NCBI GenBank assembly: GCA_003008705.1
Contig: PDUO01000050.1
Span: 190,682 to 254,681, forward strand
Source: Pezicula radicicola
Lineage: Eukaryota; Ascomycota; Leotiomycetes; Helotiales; Dermateaceae
Direction of reading: 5' to 3'
Length of the DNA: 64,000 nucleotides
Numbering within the stretch: position 1 is the stretch's first letter; each line of letters opens with the position of its first letter. This document shows, piece by piece, positions 33,065 through 44,974 of this stretch. The notes under the pieces are model-generated. The model ran no database searches, was not told the DNA's origin, and was given only the letters and a program-made list of their open reading frames with translations. Both the position numbers and the translations under genes were made by a program.

Positions 33065-34264
33065 TCAAGCGCCCATCATGCCCGGACCGTAACCACCACC
33101 GCTTGCGATGCGCGGTTGTTGAGAGCTCATCGTTGGAGTCTTATGCTTGTTAGCAATGTAATAGATCGAGTAGGTTAAACTACCAACCTTCTTCCTTCGT
33201 TTCTGCCCAATTCCCCTGTCATCGCCGTCACCCGTAGAGTAACCGCCATCTTGTTGGTCTTGCTCGTCATCAACATAACCTTCCCCATACCCTTCATAAC
33301 TTGCATCACCATATGTGCGTTTCCGTATATTGCGCTTCGGCCGCGGAATATCAGCTTTCGAAGCGCGTGCAACGGCGGGATTCTGTGGTGGTGCTGTCTT
33401 CACCATAGCAGCCAGAGGCTTCTTTGATGGCGCAATCAATTCCCCGAGAACCTTACTATCCCAACCACCAGCCTCTTTTGTGGGCAAGTCTCCCCTCAGC
33501 ATCGTCATTGCTTTACCAAGATTGGCCCTCGCCGCCTCGGGCAGGCCTTTTTCAATCTCATTGCCCCGAACGTACTGACTATCCCACACGTCTTGAGGCA
33601 TCATCATCATCGACCATAATGTATCAGGTGCTTCTAGTTCCTTCTTGACGGCATCAAAATTACCACTGAGCCCAGCCTCTTTGATCTGATTCTTGTAACT
33701 CTTTCGAAGAGTATTCTTCTTTCCGTCGGGGAAATGGCGCGCAACGCTCGCTGCAATTGGGGCCAAGCCATACATAGCAAAGAGATCTTCGCCAGGATGA
33801 GGCCGTACGGGAGGATGAGCTGTGCATCGATTTCTGTGTTAACCAGGTACATTCTGTATAGATGAGGAGCAAAGATTGACTCGGAGATTTGCGCAATACA
33901 ATACCAGGCAGGAAAGTGGTAGATCAGTAAAGGGAGTCTTACGAGTCTTGCAAAGAAGGTACTTTGGGCCCACATCAATATGGAGGTCGTCAATACCGAA
34001 TCTGCTATCCTCGACATGGACTTTCTTCTGCTCTTGATCTCCATGATCTTCGAGTTCGCGCTTGCGCTTATGCGAGCTGTCCTCCAGATGGAGCTGTTCG
34101 GACGCCATATCGGAACCCATAGAAGAAGACATACTGCCGTTAATACTGTGCGCAGGCGTGGGGAGAGAATTGTTGTTTTGAGGCGAGGTTGGTTTCGGAG
34201 GGAGATGTACTGAAGATAGCGTCGAGGGACTTTGAGGGGTGTGCGGGTGATCGAACATATTCAT
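33065..34264 (-). CDS. MED19: Mediator complex subunit 19
   Basis: MED19 (Rox3) is a head-associated Mediator subunit in the nucleus. Exons 33943-34264 and 33065-33819 join in frame to 358 residues. Family landmarks are an N-terminal LPTPAHSINGSMS, HKRKRELEDHGDQEQKKVHVED, DVGPKYLLCKTPHPP (completed across the splice), EDLFAMYGLAPIAASVAR and a block with DTLWSMMMMPQDVW. The tail is basic (GQKRRKK). Near the 3-prime end a 42-nt segment with a GTTGGT donor, a TGCTAAC branch point and an AAG acceptor is divisible by three. It could be a small intron or coding sequence for 14 residues; I left it in. The gene is divergent from NOP4, with 928 bp between start codons. Confidence 0.92.
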
Positions 34265-35192
34265 TGCGAAGGGGTGAATTGAAAGAAGGTTGGACAAAGA
34301 AGTCAAGTCGTGAATGTGCAAGTGTATCGTCGAAGGTGAATCCAAAGATGGTCGACGATGGCGGGTCGCCGCCGAAGTTCTTTTTTCGATCGAATGTACC
34401 CTAACCTTGCCTAACAATTGCGGTGCCCGCTACCATACAACACACTACGACTCGTCCTACGGAGGCGACGAGATTCCCCAAGAGCGGATGTGGTGATGGG
34501 CTACAGGTGAGGGTGAGGGTGAGGGCAATCTCTTCGAGTGGCGGAGACGGAGACGGTTGGAGGTCCACCACACCCAGCGCTTCCAGCAGCTCGATAACCA
34601 CGTTTCCTGTTACCGCATTTATTTCCTCTCACTGTAAAGAGCGTTCCGATATAGGTTTGAGGTCGGCGACGGGTGGTTCGTGAGGTCGTCGATGGAGGTT
34701 GAAGTTGTTGTCGAGGTTACGTTCTGCGATCGGCCTCGCCGTCAGGTAAGGTTCTTTGTTGGCTCACCCGGCGTCTGAAGTGAAGGCTAGTCATGTGATT
34801 AAAAAGCTAATCTCAATGCGAGAGATGCCAGCGCACATTTGAGTTGGACATGAGGTGAGTGCGAAAATTGTGTGTCTCTATACTAAGTTCGAATATTCTG
34901 ATTGGATTTACAAATTATTAGAAGGTGGCTTAATTATGCTCGTCGCATCAAACACCCATTTCCTTCTGCCTCTTTTTCGTGTTCCTGCCTGGTTCGGTGG
35001 TGGTTCCTGACTGCATTCGGTCTTCCAGTTAAGGCCCCTCCACTCAAGCTAAGGCCAGCCTAAGGCACGCCCGATTAGGTCTAGTGAGACGAAAGTTATC
35101 GATCCTCCATCATGAACTTTTTTTGACGCGTCCGAAAAAATGTTTAAGAGACGAGGACGAGACAGTCGCCAGCACCATTGCCCAACATCACC
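34265..35192. promoter_or_regulatory. Divergent promoter, MED19 and NOP4
   Basis: The start codons of MED19 (minus) and NOP4 (plus) face away from each other across this region. A short GGTGAG tandem run lies near 34507-34526. I see no other gene. Confidence 0.45.
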
Positions 35193-37652
35193 ATGTCAAA
35201 ACGACCAAGAAACTCAGACGATGGTGCCGCTGCTCCTGCCGTAGATTTAGACAATGATCATGGCCATACCTCCAAGAAAGCGCGAAAAGAAACCAATGCT
35301 TCAGCTCGGCGTTCCTTGTTTGTACGATCTCTACCAGCAACGGCAACCAGTGCCGCCTTGACCGAATTATTCTCTCAAAACTACCCCCTCAAGCATGCCA
35401 CCGTGGTCCTCGATCCAGAAACCAAACAGTCGAAAGGCTATGGCTTTGTTACTTTTGCAGATGCCGAAGATGCCCAACGAGCGCAGGAGGAGTTCCATGG
35501 CAAGAAATTCCAAGGCCGCACCATGAAAGTTGAGATTGCCGAACCAAGATCTCGAGATAAGAAAGAAGGCTCAGATGGCAAGAAAAAGAGCATCATATCT
35601 GCAGAAGTAGCAGCTGTAAAGAAAGCTAGGGCCGACAAAATGGCAGAGGACCGCAAACCCCCCAAGCTAATTATTCGAAACCTCCCATGGAGCATCAAGA
35701 CACCTGAGCAATTAGAAGATCTTTTCCGCAAGTTTGGAAAGGTCAAGCATGCGACACTACCTAAGGTCAAGGATACACAAGCTGGATTTGGATTTGTGGT
35801 TATGCGGGGTAGGAAGAACGCAGAAAAAGCCTTAGCAGCGGTCAACGGCAACTTGATTGACGGACGAACATTGGCAGTGGATTGGGCTGTTGAGAAGGAG
35901 GTCTGGGAAGGTCAGAAAAAATCTGCGGATGTTGAGAACGACGACGTCAGTGAAGACGACGAAGCTGAGGGCGGTGCAAAAATCGAGAAGAAGAAGGCAA
36001 GCAAGCCAGATACTGGAGATGACTACAACGAAGACGACGATGTGGCGAACTTTTTCCGCGATCATGTGGATGATTTAGAGAGTGAAGAAGAAGACGATGA
36101 TGAGGCTGAGCAGGAAGAGGATGAAGAGATGGACGACGAGGATCTTGGTAGCTCAGATGGCGACGAGGGCAAGGACGAGGACGAGGACGACTTTGAAGAC
36201 GAGGAGGATGAGGAAGAACTCGAAGACACAAAACCCCAAAAGAATATTATCACCGACAATTCATCAACACTCTTTATTCGCAACCTACCCTTCACGACCC
36301 TCGATGCTGATCTTAAAGAGCATTTCAACCAGTTTGGCCCCGTCCGATATGCACGTGTTGTGATGGATCGAGCTACTGATCGCCCTCGAGGAACAGGATT
36401 TGTCTGCTTCTTTAATGTGGAAGATGCTGATGCTTGCTTCCGAGGAGCTCCTCGATACCAACCAACTGGAGCAAACGCGACGCAAGCTGCCCCTCAAGTC
36501 AAACACTCGATACTTCAGAACGAGAACGCAGACGCAAATGGCATGTATACAATCGAAGGACGTGTACTCCAGGTCTCTCGTGCCGTTGAACGAGAGACAG
36601 CCGTGAAGCTGACAGAGCAGGGTACAAATTTCCGTGATAACCGCGATAAGGATAAACGGAAGCTGTACCTTTTATCTGAAGGCACAGTCGCTAAGGGCAC
36701 GCCGCTGTATGAGGCCCTGGCCCCATCGGAGGTCAAAATGCGAGAGGACAGCGCTATGCAAAGAAAAAAGCTTATCCAGAACAACCCAACACTACATCTT
36801 AGTTTAACACGTCTTTCAATACGAAATCTTCCTCGAAACATCAACTCCAAAGATCTCAAGGCTCTTGCTCGTGAAGCTGTTGTTGGCTTTGCAAAGGATG
36901 TTAAGAATGGCCTTCGAGCTCAATTATCTAAAGAAGAGGAAGCCCGTGGTGGTCAAGAAATGCAGGATGCAGAGAAGCAAAGAAAAGCAAAAGGAAAGGG
37001 AATTGTCAGGCAATCGAAAATCGTGTTTGAAGGCCGCGAGGGAGCCAAGGTGTCCGAGGAAAGTGGCGCTGGACGAAGTCGTGGTTATGGATTCATCGAG
37101 TATAGCTCTCATAGATGGGCACTTATGGGTCTAAGGTGGCTCAACGGCCACGCCCTTGAAAGCTCGACGGGAAAGAAACAGAGACTTATCGTTGAGTTTG
37201 CTATCGAGAACGCACAGGTGGTCACAAGACGTAAGGAGAGGGAAGAAAAGGCGAGAATTCGTTCCAAGGAAGTTCTTGAGGCTCGCGGGAAGGGCGAAGC
37301 TCCAGAGAAAGAGAAGAAGGTTCTCGCAAAGGATCAATTGATGGCGAAGACTCGAAAGGGCATGAAACCCGGAGCCAAAGGACGTCCAGTCCCAAGCAAG
37401 GGCAAGCCATTTGTGAAAGGCGAGGGAAAGAAGCCTTTCGTCAAAGCGGGACGTGATAAAGCTGGGAGACCAGTTCATGCTCCAAAGGGCGAACGCTCTG
37501 CGGAGTCGAAGGAAGGGGGGAAGTCTAGCGACAGCAAGAAATTCAAACCTGGGTTTCCAGCTGGCGAGGAAGGGCGTTTGGCGAGGCGGAATCAGATCAT
37601 CGAGAAGAAGCGGATGATGAGGAGGAACCGTAAGAAGGGTGGTGCTGCGTAA
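35193..37652 (+). CDS. NOP4: Nucleolar RNA-binding protein NOP4
   Basis: NOP4 (RBM28 in animals) works in the nucleolus on pre-60S ribosome assembly and 27S rRNA processing. This intronless gene encodes 819 residues with four RRM domains. Their RNP2 strands are LFVRSLP (about residue 42), LIIRNLP (158), LFIRNLP (358) and LSIRNLP (539), each with an RNP1 such as KGYGFVTF or RGYGFIEY. A long acidic Asp/Glu tract (about 240-345) separates RRM2 and RRM3. The C-terminus is Lys/Arg/Gly-rich and probably carries nucleolar targeting. I chose the ATG at 35193 as the first in a good context before the basic MSKRPRNSDD start. Confidence 0.95.
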   Translation: MSKRPRNSDDGAAAPAVDLDNDHGHTSKKARKETNASARRSLFVRSLPATATSAALTELFSQNYPLKHATVVLDPETKQSKGYGFVTFADAEDAQRAQEEFHGKKFQGRTMKVEIAEPRSRDKKEGSDGKKKSIISAEVAAVKKARADKMAEDRKPPKLIIRNLPWSIKTPEQLEDLFRKFGKVKHATLPKVKDTQAGFGFVVMRGRKNAEKALAAVNGNLIDGRTLAVDWAVEKEVWEGQKKSADVENDDVSEDDEAEGGAKIEKKKASKPDTGDDYNEDDDVANFFRDHVDDLESEEEDDDEAEQEEDEEMDDEDLGSSDGDEGKDEDEDDFEDEEDEEELEDTKPQKNIITDNSSTLFIRNLPFTTLDADLKEHFNQFGPVRYARVVMDRATDRPRGTGFVCFFNVEDADACFRGAPRYQPTGANATQAAPQVKHSILQNENADANGMYTIEGRVLQVSRAVERETAVKLTEQGTNFRDNRDKDKRKLYLLSEGTVAKGTPLYEALAPSEVKMREDSAMQRKKLIQNNPTLHLSLTRLSIRNLPRNINSKDLKALAREAVVGFAKDVKNGLRAQLSKEEEARGGQEMQDAEKQRKAKGKGIVRQSKIVFEGREGAKVSEESGAGRSRGYGFIEYSSHRWALMGLRWLNGHALESSTGKKQRLIVEFAIENAQVVTRRKEREEKARIRSKEVLEARGKGEAPEKEKKVLAKDQLMAKTRKGMKPGAKGRPVPSKGKPFVKGEGKKPFVKAGRDKAGRPVHAPKGERSAESKEGGKSSDSKKFKPGFPAGEEGRLARRNQIIEKKRMMRRNRKKGGAA

Positions 37653-40081
37653 CGTAGAGATAAAGTGTTTGTTGAAGCACGTATTTGACATTGATATCCC
37701 TTGTCGCTTAATTGCTAGGAATTTAAAATTTGGGAGAACGGATGAGAGTTCCTCTGCTCCTTCGTGCTGATGAGCTGAAGATGTAAGTGATGTGACGTTA
37801 TTCGAAGTGTGTTTTTGGAATTCTGGTTTGTAAGTGTGCATTCTGAAATTGATGCCTAGATTCTAACCAGGCAAATTGTGTCACTTTGAGGAGCTTAAAT
37901 TGGTTCACTTAAACCACTCGAACGGTGAAGGAAAATGGCTTAGCACAGTTTACAAATGATAAACGGGTAACAAACGAGGCATTTTCAACCCCCAAGGTTT
38001 GCTCTAAGAGTTCTAACCGACATAAATCGATGTAACACCGTCAAGGACTACCTAGCATATTGCTTCTGCCTGGTGGGCTGTTAAAAAAGATAAGCCAATC
38101 TACAACTCTCGTATTAGCTTTTTATATTCGTACAACAACCACTTGCATTTGCACACAGAAATCTGCCTACCTCAGGAATGAAATTGGAAGCTAATCCAAG
38201 TACCTGGCATTGCACGTGGCTTAGTTAGGTACAGTACAGTACATTCCTCACAAAAAGAAAGAAGCGTGTTGAAATGTTAGACAGAACCTGCAAACAGAGC
38301 ACCACACAATAAACAGTAAACAGCAGAAAAAAAATCTCAAATAATATAGATTAGACTAGAGCGAAAAGGAATCTAATAAAAGACGAGATGTGGTGGAAGG
38401 TAAACTGCAGAGCTGTACGTAAAGAGGCATGAGAGGCGAGAAAGGGCTGGCGCCCGAAAAGGTACATGATGCACATGATGCACAGAATGCATCTAGAAAA
38501 GAAGCGGAAAGCGGGTACTTGCAGTACGAGTACATGTGGCTTGCTGAGGCTTGTTATGAGCAACGAACAACCCTTTTCGTAGAGTTGCTACAACGTCAGG
38601 TGTTGATGAGGAGGAAAGTATTGATTGAATATGTCTCTCTATACTAAGAGTTACTTGCAGGGTTCGAAGAATAATGAGAATGGTTGGATTTGAAGATTTG
38701 TCACGAGACATTGCTTTTTCGCAGTTGAATATAGAGGGAAAGAGGGTGTGAAAGAGAAAAAGGAATGATACGAAGGTACTTCGCATTGTACCTTTTCGTA
38801 CGCCAGGAAGCTGTATGATATCAACCCTAAACGGAACGAACCTCAGCTTGCTTACATAAGTCGTCCCATCTTCCTGGTGTTCTCTGGACCCAATTACCGG
38901 ACACAAGCAAGCGACATGGACGTCATTACTCCATCCAAACCCAGAACAGCAACATGAACAATTGTTTATTCGGAGCTGCATTGCAAATCAGTACCGAATT
39001 ATGCCTAGGAATCCTTTTCTTCCGTTCCGCCCGTGACGATCAATAATTGATCGAGTCGCAGAAAAGACTGCCCGACTTGCCGTGTTTTCACATGAGGAGC
39101 TGGAAGAGAAGAGTAGGACTCGGCCGAATAATATGGCTCTCAGGACTTTTCGAACAAAGAAAAAAGAAAAAATGAAGAAAAGCCTCTGCGGTGCCACCGA
39201 GCTGTGGGAATAGCTGACCGAGTCAGCAGTCATTAATTGACCAATACGAAAGAATAGATGCTGTTTTTCTTTTCAACCCCCAACTTAATAATGTCGATAT
39301 CACACTTTTCGTACCGAAAAGTCTTTGCTCCTCCCAAGTGCTGATGTCAGGCCGTCAGACTCTTTACAACCTCTGACCACAGCCAGGCGCGGCTGGAAGA
39401 TGCGTGAAGATCAATTGGAGGCCCTGTCGCAGCCCCCACCACCCAACCCAACCAATTAAGCGCCCATATCGCCTAAATTGGGATCACACTCATTTTCTCA
39501 TTGGTCAGTTTAAGAGGTCAAGTCTAGCCCAGTCCTCCTCAAGGTTGCTCGCCCTTATAATCCTAGATCCCGACATCCCAAGCATTTCCCACGCATTTTT
39601 TGGCGGTTTTGGACGCCAATTCCTGTGGTGGAGGTGTGAGTACTCGAACAAAGAGAATTTCGGTGGCTTATTTCAGCTTCATCCATCAGCCCCAGGCTTC
39701 AACGACTGTAGATCCGTCGTCTTTCATCCCGTCTCGTCCGCTATTATATTCTCGTTATAAACTTCCGCATGCGAGTTGCAGTTGCATACTCCAGTCAAGC
39801 TCAATTGACGCTTTCGTATCATACTGTATTTATATCCAGCGTTGCTGTATTCGTCTGGTTTACGAAGCATCGCTGTTACCGACGCTTGCAAACTTGAACT
39901 TCTTTCTATGATCTTGCGCTACTCTAGCCTCGGTCCTTTGACTCCTTTATATTGCAAGCTGGATCCCCAGCCTTGCCCCACCCTTTGGATTCCCATCAAC
40001 CTGTTTTTACTGTTGTTGGTTGTACAGGATTTGTTTGTTTGCCCGTCAAGTACCCTAGATCCAACATAGCAGAAGCCGTAA
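37653..40081. other. Intergenic, includes GMC-fusion promoter
   Basis: About 2.4 kb. A 162-codon minus-strand frame (38493-38981) and others have no recognisable motif, and I do not call them. A TACAGTACAGTAC run lies near 38229-38241. The last 400 bases, which are pyrimidine-rich, probably form the promoter and leader of the fusion gene. Confidence 0.45.
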
Positions 40082-43000
40082 ATGGCGACCGCAGTGACGG
40101 GTGCTTCCCATGGGGAGAACCTTCAGACGAGTGGTACCAAGGATCTGAACGGCGGGAACCGAAGTAACGGTGCACATACCAATCGTGGAACCAATGGAAT
40201 TAACGAATCCAACATTTTCAGAGGAAGATCCAGGGCAAAATCCAACACATTTCCATTATCGAGCACGATCAATGGAGGGAATGGCCACATTGAGCTTACC
40301 AATGGACTCCATCCTGGCCACGATCCAGTGGATCGGTCACATCGAATTGAATCTTTCGGTGCTCATACCCGAGGACCTGGAGGACCACAATCGCATGCCT
40401 ATGCCAAAATCAGAACTTACACCGATAACCCAAACGACAAGGTTTTCCCACGGATTTCAAAACATGTAGAGTTGATGAAAAATAGCTATGATGTTGTTGT
40501 GATCGGTTCTGGCTATGGTGGAGGTGTGGCGGCAAGTAGGATGGCGAGAGCCGATCAGTCGGTGTGTCTGCTGGAAAGAGGGAAAGAGAAATGGCCAGGA
40601 GAATACCCGAGCGGCCTCATGGACGCCGTGAAGGAAGTTCATGTCTCAGGCAACTTCGCCCCTGGTTTTCTCAAGGGCCATGTTGTTGAAGGCGGCGACC
40701 CTACCGGCCTATACCATCTGGTGATGGGCAAAGGTCAGAATGCTTTTGTAGGAAATGGTCTTGGCGGAACGAGTTTGCTGAACGCAAACATCTTCTTAGA
40801 AACCGACGACCAAACACTGGCTATGAAATGTTGGCCAACGGAGCTGAGGAAGGCAAAGGAGCTGGAGAAGTACTACGACCGAGCACGAGATATGCTTCAG
40901 CCAGAGCCCTATCCGGATGATTGGCCAGAACTTCCCAAGTTGACGATGCTTGAGAAACAGGCGCAAGCACTGGGACTCGGTCAAAATTTTTACCGTCCTC
41001 CACAGACCACGCGATTTGTTGGAGGACCCAACAATACCGGAGTGGAGATGTACCCTTCAGCCTTGACTGGCATGGACAGTACTGGTTTGAATGACGGCAG
41101 CAAATCCAGCACCCTTGTCAACTATCTAGCTGATGCCTGGAATTGGGGAGCCGAGATGTTTTGCGAGTGCGAAGTGAGGTATATCAAGAAACACCCGGAC
41201 CCAAAAGAGGAGGGCTATCTTGTCTTTTTCGCCTGGCACGGAAGTCAGAGAGCTGCTTTCCAGAAGAATCTGTACGAAGATCTTATGTGGGTTCACGCAA
41301 AGAAGTGCGTGTTTCTTGGAGCTGGTGCTCTAGGAACGACAGAAATATTACTTCGCAGTAAGAAATTGGGCATGGCTATGAGCAGTAAGGTTGGAAAGAA
41401 CATGAGCGGCAATGGTGATATGCTGGCATTTGGCTATAACACCGACAATGAGGTCAATGCTATTGGACGGACATATCCTTCACCATACAAGCCAGTAGGC
41501 CCAACCATCACAGGTGTAATCGACAACCGTAGTGGACACGAGAATCCATTAAATGGATACATCATTGAAGAAGGTGCAGTCCCTAAAGCACTTGCGCCAC
41601 TATTCCAAGCCATGCTTGAATTGATGCCAGGGAATCAATTACCAAAGGGCCAGACTACCGTGGAGAAGATGAGGCATATGCTTGCACAACAGGGGAGTCG
41701 CTTCCTTGGTCCATACTACAAAAATGGGAGCATTGAGAGGACTCAAGTTTATCTCGTTATGAGCCATGATTCAAACCAAGCTATTCTAACTCTTGAAGAC
41801 GATAAACCGGTTCTCGAGTTCTTGGGTGTAGGCCGAAGCGATCACGTCAGGTATCTCAATGAGAGACTGAAGGAAGCAACTCAAGCTGTTGGAGGGACAT
41901 TCGTCGAGAATCCTTTCTCTGCAGCTTTAGGCCAACAAGAAATCACTGTCCATCCTATTGGTGGTGCTTGCCTCGCCAAAGATGGCACGGGTGGATCGGG
42001 TGTCACTAACCACTATGGCGAAGTATTTTCTGGCAGTGGGAGTGAAACGTATCCCGGGCTCATCGTTACGGACGGTGCTGTTGTTCCTACAGCGCTGGCT
42101 GCTAATCCATTTGCAACCATCACAGCTCTCGCGGAGCGGTCCGTCGAGCATGCCGCTCAGCATTTCCTTATGGAAATCGACTATGATACGAAAAACAAGA
42201 CTTTGGATCTCTTTGGTGATCCGCAATTTCCCATCGAAAACAGAAAAATGTCAGTGCAAGATTTGCAACTCAAGAACGCTGACGCTCTCATTCAAGAGAC
42301 AAAAGCTTCCCAAGCTGCCGGATACGCTTTCTCAGAGGTCATGAGTGGCTTTATACATGTTGCAGAAGGATTGGACAGTGATAAGAAGGAAGACTATGAG
42401 ACTTCATACAAGACTGCTCGTGGACTTTGCGAGGGAGCCAGGTTCTTCCTCAGTGTGAAGTCCTGGGACACCCAAAAGATTATCCGCCGGCCGGATCACT
42501 CAGCCATGCTCACCGGTACCTTCGTATGTGCAGCAATACGCGGAAGCCCGTTCATGGTTCAACGTGGAAACTTTCAACTATTCAACCTTGATACTCTCTG
42601 CCCTGGAACCCGAAATCTCACATACGACTTTGACATGACTTCTGTCACTGGCGAGGTTCTGCACTTTCATGGATACAAGATTGTGGACTCCTCGGTTGCT
42701 CTTGGTCCTCTACGCTTCTGGGAGGCGGCTTCAACTCTTTATGTCACCATTACGAAAGAAGACAAAACTGTTCTTGGGCGAGGCATGCTTCACATCAACC
42801 CAATGGATTTCTTATCAGAAGTTCTCACTCTGCGCCCATCTGGTCGCAATCTGATCGCCAAAGTTGTGTCAACCGCTAAGTTCATGGGGTACTTTGCCAA
42901 ACAATCCGCAGGTCTCTTCCTCGCACCATTCACAAATCTCCAATACCCATCAGTTACATACAATGGTTATATAAACGACACGCCTCCCGACATATCATAC

Positions 43001-44271
43001 AAGATCAAAGCTTCAGATGGCGTTCATACTCTGATGCATATGTGGGAACCCCAGAACCCATCTATCGAGACCAAGAATATTTTCATGATACCTGGTGCCT
43101 CCGTCGACCATCAAATATTCGCTCTACCGACCATCGAAGTCAACGCTATCAACTACTTTACCCGAGCTGGATACCGAGTCTACGTGACCGTCCACAGGAT
43201 CTGCCAACTCATGGTTGCAGAGAACAATTGGACAACTTACGATTCTAGACTCGATATTCGCGCCTGCCTTGACTATATCCGCGAACATACAGACAACGGC
43301 AACAAGAAAATATACACCATTTGCCATTGTATGGGGGCAGTAGCCTACGCAAGTGGCCTCTTAGACGGCACCATCCCTACAGATTGGATCTTAGGAGTAT
43401 CTTGTTCACAAGTCTTCATGAACCCAATTTGGGCACCACTTAACATGGCCAAGGTTGTCGCAGGACCAATTCCCTTCGACAAGCTCTACAACATGTTCGG
43501 TGGATCATGGTTCTCCTGCTCATCATCAACCGACGACTCGTATTTCCAACAAGCGATCAATCAAATTCTTCGTTTCTACCCCGACACTCGATCAGAAATG
43601 TGCAACAACGTCTCCTGCCACCGTTGCTCTCTAGTTTTCGGAAGGTGCGTATCTCTCTTTCCACCTCACTATTATTCAATGTGTCATGACTAACCACTTC
43701 ATATAATAGACTATGGAACCACCGCAACCTAAACGAATCAACCCATCGCCAAATAAACCGATTCTTCGGCGGCGTAAACATGAAGCTCCTCCACCTCCTA
43801 ATGCAAATGGGCTACCGCGGCCATGTAACAGCCAACGCCCCCCTATTCACAAAACTCGACACCCACCAAAACATCCGTCGTCTAAAAGGAATTCCTTTCC
43901 TCCTCTTCTCAGGTTCCGACAACCAAGTCCTCACCCCCGAATCAACAGACAAAAGCTACAGTGTCCTCCGCGACACGTTCGGGGAAGACGGAGGTGTTAG
44001 TAGAGATGGCAATCCAGTTGGCTTTTCTAGACAAGTTATTCAAGGTTATGGACATCTCGATTGTTGGATGGGTAGGGAGGCATATAAGGATGTTTATCCG
44101 ATGGTTAGGGAGGAGGTGGATCGTGTTTGTAGAGGTGAACAGTATAAGTATAGGGAACCGGATTGGAAGGATTGGGCTACTTGGAAACCTTTTCCTAATC
44201 CGCGACCTGGGAGTAGGGGCGTTCCTAGTCCGGGGTTAAATAATGAGGGATTTGGTTCTTCTAGTACTTGA
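40082..44271 (+). CDS. GMC/cholesterol-oxidase-type oxidoreductase fused to an alpha/beta hydrolase
   Basis: Exons 40082-43644 and 43710-44271 give 1,374 residues. After a low-complexity Asn/Gly/Thr-rich lead (about 130 residues) comes an FAD-binding VVIGSGYGGG (140-148) and a second flavin element, GLGGTSLLNANIF. HPIGGACL and NPFATITALAE near residues 620-690 are the catalytic landmarks of cholesterol-oxidase-like GMC proteins. A middle domain includes FSEVMSGFIHV and LGRGMLHI. The C-terminal third is a hydrolase with nucleophile elbow CHCMGA (Cys1083 where most hydrolases have Ser), Asp in FSGSDNQVL and His in GYGHLDCW. Fusions of this order occur in fungi and actinobacteria, with sterol or other lipid substrates suspected. 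The natural substrate is unknown. No signal peptide is seen. Confidence 0.94.
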
Positions 44272-44974
44272 GGGTGTTTTGGTGTATGGTTTTACGATTG
44301 TATGGTTGCACGGTGGTTGGAGGGGATCAAAAGTTTTGGGGGTGTAGGTTGGGGTTCGGGGGGCGCTTGTACAAGGAGTGGTTGGGTTGGAAAGGATGAA
44401 AAAGGGGGAGGTTTCGCTTCGATGTTCGTTTGATTTAGGGGGTGTTGGTATATGGGTGCTCTTTTTTTGGAAGTATACTCCGACATTGGGATTTGGAGTA
44501 GGTTTGGGAGTCATGTTCGCGTATATATGGGCAAGAGTCATCTCTCTATTTATGTCAATTATCGACATCACATCTCTTCTTGGATATATATGTCTATTTA
44601 GTTATCTTGGGTGTTTTGTTGTTTTGGGACGGGAAGGGACGGGAGTATAATGTACTACTAGTGATTGTGTAATACATACGTACCTCTTCTGTATATTACC
44701 TACCTAACTATTTTAAGTATCTTACCTACTTGGCTTAGATAACTTATATAGATAAATTTAAATCAACTAACTCACTAAACTCTGGAGCTTGATCCAACCA
44801 CATCACATGATGCCCACATGACCACACCCAGGACATTTTCCACAAAAAGCCAACCGGAAAGTTTTCACAAAAGTCACAAGACAACAAGACCTCCTCAATA
44901 TTCAACCAAACAGTCTTATCTCATACTAGACCCCCCCCCCCCCCCCCCCACAAAACAAAATAACAACAAAGAAA
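44272..44974. other. Intergenic with poly-C tract
   Basis: No gene is seen. Around 44690-44780 there are AT-rich words weakly like the 18-bp repeats. A run of 19 C lies at 44931-44949, 25 nt before the next start codon. It would fall in the leader of the methyltransferase gene. Confidence 0.5.
44931..44949 (+). repeat. Poly-C homopolymer, 19 nt
   Basis: Nineteen consecutive C bases end 25 nt upstream of the ATG at 44975. Such runs are length-unstable and error-prone in sequencing. The position suggests it is part of the 5-prime leader. Confidence 0.9.

Noticed and set aside
36062..36328. Ser-rich 88-codon frame antisense to NOP4
   Set aside because: It is the mirror of the NOP4 acidic GAN-codon tract and therefore an artefact.
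38493..38981. 162-codon minus-strand frame
   Set aside because: No recognisable motif and no supporting splice or promoter signals in a low-complexity intergenic region.
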